Assembly (NCBI GenBank): GCA_963580285.1
Contig: OY757026.1
Coordinates: forward strand, 86,216,651 to 86,280,650
Source: Lucinisca nassula
Taxonomy: Eukaryota; Mollusca; Bivalvia; Lucinida; Lucinidae
Length of the DNA: 64,000 bases
Direction of reading: 5' to 3'
Shown here piece after piece: positions 44,378 through 55,200 of the stretch. The notes under the pieces are model-generated. The model worked only from the letters and a program-made list of their open reading frames with translations. It searched no databases and was not told the DNA's origin. Numbering within the stretch: position 1 is the first letter of the stretch; every line of letters starts with the position of its first letter. Both the position numbers and the translations under genes were made by a program.

Positions 44378-47300
44378 TTTTGGAAGAGGTGTAGCAGGAC
44401 TGTATATCTTGACTTCTAAAGCAGTTGTAGATCCTCGGGTTTGACGCTCGCCGGCCTTTATTGACAGTAACTGTCAAACACTAGGTCAATGCGGGAGCAG
44501 TGGTACTGCCCAAACCATGCTATGATAGTTTTGTTGTACATAACTGCCATATCTCCAAATGTAATACAACTCCCAGTCTTCATCATTTGGATAAGAGCCA
44601 TTCCATCTATTATCAGACAGGTGCGAGTTTGATCGTTCAATTTTGGAATGCACGCGGCAACAGCTACATCCCGCTCGAGTAATGCTAACAGAGTGCTTTT
44701 GTTGACTTTGCGTAATGCTCCTTCGCTGTGGGCGAGAGCAAATGGTACACTTGACAGTTCATAGGTCAAGACATCCTTGACATCAATATCTCTTGCCTTT
44801 GCAGCTATGATAAGACGTCCGAACAGTTCTCGATCGGCAGCTATCGTAGCTGTCTTTTCATCGGCCACTTTCACCTTTTTAGTCTTCGTAAGCTTTGTGA
44901 ATAGGGGTATTTTCAAATTTGGCAGGGAATCCCAAAAGCTTACGTCATCGGATTTCAGCCGTTTCGCAATGAACTCGTTCATTTGCGCCGCACCCAATTC
45001 ATTTGCCGAATAAGTTTCTCAGCAGCAGCTCGTGGCATCACTGTCCCAGAAGCAACATTCACCAGAGGCATCACCTCGTTTTCTTCACCTTGCTTTACGA
45101 AAGGATTAGCAATCCGGAGCTAAACATATCCATCAGTTTTCGTACATCATCTTCATCCCGGCGAATCCTTGCCAGCGAGCTTTCTTTGTGGGACCCAACT
45201 CGATCTGAATCTTCAATGCCACAGATTGCTTTAACTGCTGAGGTAATTGCTGCTCTTTCATGACAAGTAATGAACCATCTTTCAAGTGTTTCTGCTTTCT
45301 GGCTTATACCTATGATCCCGCCTTTTGATTTTGAATCTAAAGTAACAGATTGTTCAAGGGCCATATCAGTCCATAGCTGATCGAATGCATTTTTTGATCG
45401 ACTCACAACATGATTTCCACTCACAATTCCTGTCCAATGCAGGGTTTTCCCTGGCGCACAAAATTCTGCGTTTTGCCGCATTTTCGATGCTAATGTCCCG
45501 CATTCTGCTACGTAGTGCGCCCCGATGGGCGCAAACCAACGCTTCTGAGTGAGATTCGATTCAATTCCAAATTAGCTTAAAAGACGATTTATGGACATCT
45601 CGGCCCCTAACAAACTCGGCCCCTGACAAACCCGGCCCCTGACAAACTCGGCCCCTAGCAAACTCGGCCCCCATTCAACTCCATCCATAAAAACTCAGTC
45701 CCTAGCAGCATTTAGGTCCTAAAATAAATGTTTCTGTTTCCGATAATCAATTTGGAAGGTGGATGGGTAGTTTCACAGAAACTTTGAGCATATTTATCGT
45801 TTTTAATACGAAATCTTAACCACGATAAAAGATCACGGAAACCCATGCTGTAATTGGGTCTGTGTTGGAATTGAGTTTGACATCACGAAAACATGCCTAT
45901 ATAATTTCGACCACCTGCAACCACATTTTTATATAGTGAAACTGGGGTTTACAAGGGTTTATATCAAATTTACTTTTTTCCTCTCAAAAACATCGATTGT
46001 TGGCTCTTGTAAGAACCGCCTCGTCGATGCCGTTTTTACAAGTACCCAAATCTGTTTGCTCAAAAACATAGATTGATAGATTGTTGGTACTTGTCAGAAT
46101 CGCTCTGTCAATGTGGTTCTAACAAGTACCCAAAATCGATGTTTATAGCAGAACTAAAAAAAAAATATGTTCATGTTTCATCTGAAATTTTCATATTTGG
46201 GTGGTGAAAAATTCAATATTTTAGAATAGGCGGTTTTTTTGTGGTATTAAAATTTCCAGTGTAAAACCAAATGTAAACCTATAGAAAACAATATTCGCCC
46301 CCGTCCATCGGGGCTTTGGGCTGCATGATGCTTCCACGCAGAGCTGCATGTGACCACACACGATTACTGGTAAACTGCTTAGAAGGCCTAAGCCTGCCCA
46401 GGCAAAGCGGTGTGAGTCAGATCGTCCAATGCATATAAACCTTCTGGTGTCATCGGGCGGTAGGGCTTGAGATGTCATTTCATCTCAGTGTCGGGTGAAA
46501 GTCCGACAAAATTGGAAGCAACGTCTCCAAAATGACCTATACAATGTTGACGAGGGTTTCAAACAATCAAAATCATTGGTATTAATAGAAAAAAAGGCTA
46601 ATGGTTGTGGAATGGTCAAACCCTGCAAATGATAATAAAAGCAAAATGGTTCAATTTTTGTAAGTGGGCAACAGAACATACTACTAGTCTCTTTTATATG
46701 GCAGAGATGTAATTACACGCCAATCAATCAATTAGAATATTAATTACATCGGAAGGTGAGTGACAGTGGACCCACAGCAGCGTGTCATATATACACTGGT
46801 TCAATCAACGGCATTATGTTCATTTAACTCATGTGAGATGGGTTACTCATAATTTCATCAAAATGAGATCAAAAGATAATTAGGCATATGTACATTAAAA
46901 TATGTATAATATTTTGATAATAAGTCAATTCCAACACTAATATATACATATTCTAATTTTAGGGGCCGAGTTTGTAGGGGCCGAGTTTGCTAGGGGCCGA
47001 GTTTGTCAGGGGCCGAGTTTGTTAGGGGCCGAGATGTCCTGTCACCTAATAGACACACCTTGCAATCATCTGAGCGATACTGATCAATTTATATGGTTCC
47101 CGACTCATAACTTTGCCGGTTGCAATACTGTTCGTGTGCCTGGAACCAATACTTGTTGACAGAAAATGGCTGCCAAAAGACGATTAACATCATTTTTTTT
47201 TCTTCCTCTAGTGGAGATTCGGCGTCTTCACATGGAAAATCAACTGCATCTTCCGCAGAGGAAGAAGTGAGACAAGTCTTTTACAGAATGAGCCTTCAAC

Positions 47301-50300
47301 GAGTGCAGAAGCCGTCTCCTCTAGCGAAAAAAACACAGATGTTTTCTGACAAGTGGTTAGAACTGTACTCCTGGCTTCGTGGGGACGATAAATTGTGCGG
47401 GATGAACAGTTTACATCAAAACAGGAGAAGGGATAAAAATTTCTGACATGTCCCCAAAAATTTTCATTTGACCCCTAAAATGAAATTTAAGGAGGACAAA
47501 TGTCCCCCAAATAAAAACTTTGAGGGAAAACCCTGTCAATGGATGGATGTACAGCGCCCAAAGTTTGCATATCGATGAGATACACAGGCAGCCAACGTGA
47601 ATAGTTGGTTCTGTCCATGGCAAAATAGTAAGGGGTCATAGCCTTTGTGGCACACAGATGGAGTCCCCAGTCACCTAATCTTTCGGATTTGATAAAGCTT
47701 AAAAGAAGCTGGACCATGTGCATGTAATTGTCCCAGTATGCAAATGTCTGGGATTCTTCCCTTCCCTTTTTCTTAAAGGATTCTAACATGTTCCCAACTG
47801 GGTTCAGACATTCCTGTAAGGCAGTAACTCTTTCACTGCAGTCTGGGTTTGCCGATTTAAAGGAACGCCCTATGGCTTCAATGTTATCCTGTAAAGCATT
47901 TTTGTTGATGTCCTCATCTGCTTGTTCGGATAGCCATTCGACAAAAGTTTGCCACTGAAGGCGGAAAAGGGCCTCAAAGGTGAGTTTATGAGCTCTTACA
48001 CCATGATTGTACTGTTTTCCAGCCATGAGCGCGGATGTCGTTCCACTTGCATACACGCCAGATTCTATCAGTAGATCTTCTAGCCCCGAATCACTGTACA
48101 TCTTTCCTAATAGTGAAAGGTAATTAAGAGCAATATGGAAACCTCCCAGTCGCACTACTACGTTCTTCAGTTAATCTGGGACACGCCATTGAATTTCCTT
48201 AGCCTTTACATAAATTGCCAAGTCAAACGTTATAACAGCAGTAGCCTGACCAACACGGCTTGTTAGTTTCTGGACCGTCTTTAGAACGGTGTATACTGTA
48301 CTGTATTCCGTTGGATTGCCATTGATCATAGGACAGTATCCTATGGATGTAGTGGAAGGCATTGACTGGAATATCGTAGCATGGAACCCACTCCAACCGG
48401 GGACAAACTGTTCGTTTTCTGAAATGTTCTCCAGATCGACATGGAATAGTGTTTGCGGGAGAAGACGTACGAGATTCCAAGCCAAATCTAAATTAAAGCT
48501 GTTCTGCATAATTCCATGGTCTGGCTTGAACCAATCTTCCTGAATTGTATCTATCAGGAGTTTCACTTTTGGTCTTTTACCAAAAGATAATATTAAGAGA
48601 AACACTTTAAAACAACAATTATAACTACTACTTGTAATCAATTATCAATCTGGAAATACCAAGTAATTTGGTTTTCCTAAACACCAATATCACGGCCTTA
48701 CTGATCCAAACCAAAAGACGCTTTGATTTTTACCGCGATTTTCACTACACAATACTTCGCGTGACGTCAAATAAACACACCGCTACATATAAACAGACGC
48801 GTCAAACGAAAATGTTAGATTCTACGAGTATTGATTCGCAAAATTAACACGATCTTATGAAGATATTATTAAAGTATGTGCAGTAATGTCTACAGAGTGT
48901 TTTTTTTTTCTTTTCTAATTTGTATTAGTTTCATCGTCGTGTGGCACTGACATACTACATTAAAGTGCATTCAGGATACAAGTAAGTCGCCTTTTCCTGG
49001 TCCGCGTATCTGTTTCACCATCTTCGAATGTAGGCCTTCATGTAGCTACTTATCATTACTCCATCAGCTCGTAAGCATACACTTCATTGTAGTTTAAAAA
49101 CTAGAATTTTAATAGAAATCATACATATGTTTTCGTTCACGCAAGTGCGTGTACATTAATTCACGGCAAGCATATTTGTAGGCGAACACGCTTTGGAAGA
49201 CCAAGCGCAACGAATAATTATCATGATAAATATACAAACAAGAGGACCCAAAGGGCCCTGAATCGCTCACCTGAGTATCAGTGTATCTAGTACATTCTTG
49301 GCCCAAGGGCTATAATTTGAAAAAAACTTGGTAGTGGTCCACTATATGAAGCTTCATACCAAATATCGAAGACCTGGGCCTTCTGGTTTCAGAAAAGAAA
49401 TTTTTTAAAGGTTTTCGTATATAAGCCTATGAAAAACTAGCAGGCCGTGGTGCAGGGGACACTTTTGGTGCCAGGGCTAAAATTTGAACAATCTCAGTAG
49501 AGGTCCACTAGATAAAGCTTCATGCCAAATATCAAAGACCTGGGTCTTCTGGTTTCAGACGAGAAAATTTTTAAAGATTTTTTCCAATATAAGCCTATGT
49601 AAAACTAGTGGGTACTGGCACGGGGACATTTTTGGCCTCAGGGCTATAATTTAAGAAATCTTGATAGAGGTTCACTAGATGAAGCTTCACACCAAATATC
49701 AAAGACCTGGGCTTTGCTGTTTCAGAGAAGAAGATTTTCAAAGATTATCTCTATATAAGTCTATATAAAACCAAAAGGCCCCTGGGCAGGGGCATTTGTG
49801 GCCTGAGGGCTATAATTTGAACAATCTTGGTGTAGGTCCACTAGATGAAGCTCCATACCAAATATCAAAGACATGGGCATTGCAGTTTCAGAGAAGAAGA
49901 TTTTTAAAGATTTCCCTTTATATGTCTTGTTAAACCAAAGGGTCTCAGGGCGGGGGCATTTTTGGCCCCAGGGCTATAATTTGAACAATCTTGATAGAGG
50001 TCCACTAGATGAAATTTCAGACCAAATATCAAAGACCTAGGCCAAGTGGTTTCACAGAAGAAGATTTTTAAAGATTTTCCGAAAATAAGTCTATGAAAAA
50101 ACCAAAGGGCCCCAGAGCGGGGGAATTTTTGGCCCCCAGGCTATAATTTGAACAATCTTGGTAGAGGTCCACAAGATGAAGCTTCACACCAAATATCAAA
50201 GACCTGGGCCTTGTGGTTTCAGAGAAGATTTTTTAGAGATTTTCCTTATATAAGCCTAAGTTAAACCAAAGGGCCCCACGGTGGGGGCATTTTTGGCCCC

Positions 50301-52189
50301 AGCACTATTATTTGAACAATCTTGGTAGGGGTCCACTAGATGAAGCTTCATACCAAATAGCAAATACCTGGGCCTTGCTGTTTCAGAGCAGAAGATTTTT
50401 AAAGATTTTCCCTATATAAGCCCATGTAAAACCAAAGGGCCCAGGGGCGGGGGCATTTTTGGCTCCAGCACTATAATTTGAATGATCTTGGTAGGGGTCC
50501 ACTAGATGAAGCTTCAGAGAAGAAGATTTTTAAAGATTTACCCTATATAATCCTATATAAAACCAAAGGACCCTGGGGTGGGGGCATTTTGGGCCCCAGC
50601 ACTATAATTTGAACAATCTTGGTAGGGGTCCACTAGATGAAGCTTCATACCAAATATCAAAGACCTGGGCCTTGTGGTTTCAGAGAAGAAGATTTTTTAA
50701 GTTTTTGGTGAAAAAAAATCTATTTTTGGCTCCTGTGACCTAGATGTGCAGCAGACCAGAACCATTTGAACAACTTTGAAAAGGGTCCACCTAAGGATCA
50801 TTCCTGCGAAGTTTGGTCAAAATCTGATCAGTGGTTTAGAAGGAGATGTCGTTTGAAGAAATTGTTTACGCACAGATGACAGACAAAATGTGATCCTAAT
50901 ATAAAACACAAGAGGGCCATGATGGCCCTGGATCGCTCACCTGATCCATAGAGTAACACGTGGGACCGGGGGAGGGCCATTATTAACCCCAGGGCTATAA
51001 TGTGCATAATGTTCAGAGACGTCTAAAAAGGTGAAGCTTCATACCAAATATCAACAAAGGCTATAATTTGAACAATCTTGGCAAAGGTCCACTAGATATG
51101 CTACATATCAAATATCAAAGACCTGGGCCTTGGGGTTTCAGAGAAGAAGATTTTAATTAAAGATATTCCCTATATAAGCCTATATAAAACCAAATGGCTC
51201 CAGGGGGGGGGGGCATTTTTGGCCTCAGGGCTATAATTTAAACCATCTTGATAGAGGTCCACTAGAGGAAGCTTCACACCAAATATCAAAGACCATGGCA
51301 TTGCTGTTTCAGAAGAAGATTTTTAAGGAATATCTCTATATAAGTCTATGTAAAACCAAAGGGCCCCAGGTCGGGGACAGTTTTAGCCCTAGCACTATAA
51401 TTTGAACAATCTTGGTAGGGGTCCACTAGATGATGCTTCATACCAAATAGCAAAAACCTGGCCCTTGGGGTTTCCGAGAAGAGATTTTTAAAGATTTTCC
51501 CAATATAAGCCCATGTAAAACCATAGGGCCCCGGAGCGGGGGCATTTTTAGCCCAAGCACTATAATTTGAACAATCTTGGTAGGAGTCCACTAGATGAAG
51601 CTTCATACCAAATAGCAAAGACCTGGGCCTTGTGGTTTCAGAGAAGAAGATTTTTAAAGATTTTCCCTATATAAGCCCATTTAAAACCAAAGGGCCCCGG
51701 AGTGGGGGGGGGGGGGGGGGGGGAAAGAAGGACCATGGCCATGTGGGATGAAGCTTCATACCAAATATCAAAGACATGGGCCTTACGGTTTCAGAGAAAA
51801 AAATTTTTAAAGGTTTTCCCTATATAAGCCCATGTAAAACCAAAGGGCCCCGGAGTGGGGGCATATTTGACCCCAGCACTATTGTTTGAACAATCTTGGT
51901 AGGGGTCCCCTAGATGAAGCTTCATACCAAATATCAAAGACCTGGGCCTTACGGTTTCAGAGCTAAGATTTTTAAAGCTCTTCCCTATATAAGCCCATGT
52001 AAAACCAAAGGGCCCTGGAGCGGGGGCATTTTTGGCCCCAGCACTATAATTTGAACAATCTTGGTAGGGGTCCACTAGATGAAGCTTCATACCAAATAGC
52101 AAAGACCTGGGCCTTGTGGTTTCAGAGAAGAAGATTTTTAAAGATTTTCTCTATATAAGCCCATTTATAACCAAAGGGCCCCGGAGTGT

Positions 52190-52220
<31 letters not shown>

Positions 52221-55200
52221 GGGGGGGGGAAGAAGGACCATGGCCATGTGGGATGAAGCTTCATACCAAATATCAAAGACATGGGCCTTACGGTTTCAGA
52301 GAAGAAAATTTTTAAAGGTTTTCCCTATATAAGCCCATGTAAAACCAAAGGGCCCCGGAGTGGGGGCATATTTGACCCCAGCACTATGCACTATTGTTTG
52401 AACAATCTTGGAAGGGGTCCCCTAGATGAAGCTTCATACCAAATATCAAAGACCTGGGCCTTACGGTTTCAGAGAAGAAGATTTTTAAAGCTCTTCCCTA
52501 TATAAGCCCATGTAAAACCAAAGGGCCCTGGAGCGGGGGCATTTTTGGCCCCAGCACTATAATTTGAACAATCTTGGTAGGGGTCCACTAGATGAAGCTT
52601 CATACCAAATATCAAAGACCTGGGCCTTGCGGTTTCAGAGAAGAAGATTTTTAAACATTTTCCCTATATAAGCCCATGTAAAACCAAAGGGCCCCGGAGC
52701 GGGGGCATTTTTGGCTCCAGCACTATAATTTGAACAATCTTGGTAGGGGTCCACTAGATGAAGCTTCATACCAAATATCAAAGACCTAGGCCTTACGGTT
52801 TCAGAGAAGAAGATTTTTAAAGATTTTCCCTATATAAGCCCATGTAAAACCAAAGGGCCCCGGAGCGGGGGCATTTTTGGCCCCAGCACTATAATTTGAA
52901 CAATCTTGGTAGGGGTCCACCAGATGAAGCTTCATACCAAATATCAAAGACCTGGGCCTTGTGGTTTCAGAGAAGAAGATTTTTTAAGTTTTTGGTGAAA
53001 AAAATCTATTTTTGGCTCCTGTGACCTATATGTGCAACGGACCGGAACCATTTGAACAACTTTGAAAGGGGACCACCTAAGGATCATTCCTGTGAAGTTT
53101 GGTCAAAATCCGATCAGTGGTTTAGGAGGAGATGTCGTTTAAAGAAATTGTTTACGCACGGACGGACGCACGGACGGACGCACGACGGACGACGGACAAA
53201 AAGTGATCCCAAAAGCTCACCTCGTCACTACGTGACGGTGAGCTAAAAAGTATCTCGTCGAAAGAAATTTTACAAACAAAAACACATTAACTATACTATA
53301 CTAAATAGTTCAAATTGGTCTTCTTGAAACTGCCTATACTCAGTTCATGATTGTATGCATATGTGGAAAGTGGGAGGGGTAACCCAAACTCTTGTGAAAG
53401 CTTATTTATATGACAATTCAAACTTAAAAAGGCTTTCAGCTTTCTGTAGGAGTGCATTCAACATGTGTATATAATAATAAAACACATATTTATTGGAACA
53501 GAACATATAAGAAGGACGTTTTCGCTCAATGCGTATTTCATATACTTTTTTGCTTATATTGTTTAAGGCTTAGGGTCTATATAAAAATGGCACGCTACTG
53601 AAAATCTGCTACCACAATTCGATATTACGTGCCTAGAAATGTTACAGAATACCTATAGATTGCATTTTTGCAGTCAAACCTTTTCTGGCGGGTATGTTGT
53701 GCCAGCTCAAAAAATAGTGGCCGTACAGAGATCTCCGCTTAGTCTTAACTGGCTCCTGAAGAATCTCATACTGTTTGTACATGTATATTTACAGCCCAGT
53801 GTTTTTATCAAATCTATTATTCAACAAGAGTTATGCTGTAAAAATTTATTGCATGTGGTAAAACACTGAAGTACTTTTCAGAAAAAGGATAAATTAAGTC
53901 TTCCTGTTGGTTGTAATTTAATAGACATTCGAAATCTATATCTTGATAATGATGATTAAGGAAGAAAATATACCGTAATTTCTCTAAGTATTGGGACAAA
54001 TAGGCCTGAAGGAGCAGTCTGATCAGGGTCTACACTGTTTGCCATTCCGTTTGCACCTTTTGGACTCCTTGCAGGATCATGAAACAAATTTCATAATTTT
54101 TTAGGAGAATTACAGCTCGTCCTGAAAGTGTCCGAATTTTTAGGATTTTTAAGTATAGTTTTCAATCAGCCATGAGACAAGGGCACTTATCTAAACAATA
54201 ACCAGAAAAGACCCAGCAAAGCCTGCACAGGTAACATATACAGCTAGATGTATGACTGTTCTGTTTGTTTGAAGTTCACCCACACTCTAACAGGCCTCTG
54301 TGGCCTAATGGATAAGTACCCTGACTCTTAATCATGAGGCCTCTCACTACTGTGGTTTGCACCTAGTCCTGCAACAGTAAGTCAGGTGGTTTTTCTACTG
54401 GCACACTGGTCTAGGTGAAATAACCTAGATGGTACTGTAAACACCCATCCCCCACCCGCAGAGCTCTACACTATGTCTGTGAGAAGCAAAGGCTCTGATG
54501 AGACTCAGTCAGAGGCTGACAAATCCATTGCCCAGGCCGCCCGGGACAAGTCCGAAATCGTGCCGGGCAGGTGCACTTTGACCATTCGATGCCCGGTCGG
54601 GCAAGTGCAAAAAATCTTCTACAACTGTCAGTCTTTTGAGTCCTAAAATACGGTAAAACTAGACCCGTTAGAAAATCACAATAATATCCGCTTTGTCGGC
54701 AATTCAGAGACAAAACCATCTATGTTTTTTTAACGGTTCAATCATGAGACTATTGTTAATCCCTGTCATACCAATTAAACATGATTGCCCGGTGGTGCGT
54801 GTTTCATTTCTGGTGTAGTGTGTACCACCAGTGCTATCGATAAGCGTGATAAGGTGTGAAAATAAGAAGTTATGTCTCTAATTTGCATTTGCAAAAGCTG
54901 CTCTCATTTTTTCAGCAAAAAATATAAGCATAACTTCCCCTTTTAATGATCAATCTTTTAACAATATGTTCACTAACAACATTGTTAGTTTTGAACAACT
55001 CACTCCTGGCCATTAATCAAAGGTATGCAAAAACTGAAGTGCCTGGAGAAAAGTCTTATCTGGAATTATATACAGCCTATACAACTTACTTGATTTGTAA
55101 TATCATATACGACTATTGCGGCTTGTGCTCCTCTGTAGTACATTGGAGCTAGACTGTGATACCGTTCCTGACCCGCAGTGTCCCAGATTTCAAACTTCAC

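Larger units (their letters stand above)
45593..47039. mobile_element. Inverted-repeat element with reiterated CTCGGCCCC termini
   Basis: The left end (45593-45672) is GGACATCTCGGCCCC followed by four further AACTCGGCCCC-type iterations with about 16-bp spacing. The right end (46963-47039) is its inverted complement. No transposase is inside; instead there are an E-type MITE and a B-type SINE. An 11-bp AAAAGACGATT occurs 3 bp outside the left end (45579-45589) and again at 47175-47185; this may be chance. Confidence 0.7.
45440..47535 (+). mobile_element. hAT-like DNA transposon remnant splitting the pseudogene
   Basis: Identical 13-bp terminal inverted repeats, CAGGGTTTTCCCT at 45440-45452 and its complement at 47523-47535, bound exactly the segment that interrupts the host protein between HPSI and GNHVV. 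The flanks share only a degenerate CATTGG/CAATGG, so the expected 8-bp duplication has eroded. The interior holds a transposase fragment on the plus strand (47211-47446) and a second inverted-repeat element. The superfamily call rests on termini and fragment together. Confidence 0.65.
43011..48641 (-). pseudogene. Broken gene of an uncharacterised FEN/PIN-like, Cys-rich animal family
   Basis: Read right to left, the conserved pieces are: 48620-48171 ([25 protein letters not shown]), 48170-47536 ([27 protein letters not shown]), 45430-45095 ([24 protein letters not shown]-like, RIRRDEDDV), 45094-44386 ([16 protein letters not shown]), 44008-43366 ([23 protein letters not shown]) and 43412-43011 (CSCKKSACK and further Cys pairs, then TGA). 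Order and spacing match one long protein. The spaced acidic motifs resemble a FEN/XPG-type PIN nuclease fold; that is my inference. Damage: TAA at 48173-48171, frameshifts near 45098, 45005, 44460 and 43400, a SINE, and a 2.1-kb transposon. It sits inside Rab5 intron 2. The frameshifts could partly be assembly indels, but the insertions and the stop are not. Confidence 0.8.

Noticed and set aside
48171..48173. Reading the TAA as an intron boundary and keeping the gene functional
   Set aside because: The frame continues with conserved sequence immediately on both sides of the stop, with no GT-AG intron to remove it, and other frameshifts and insertions exist.
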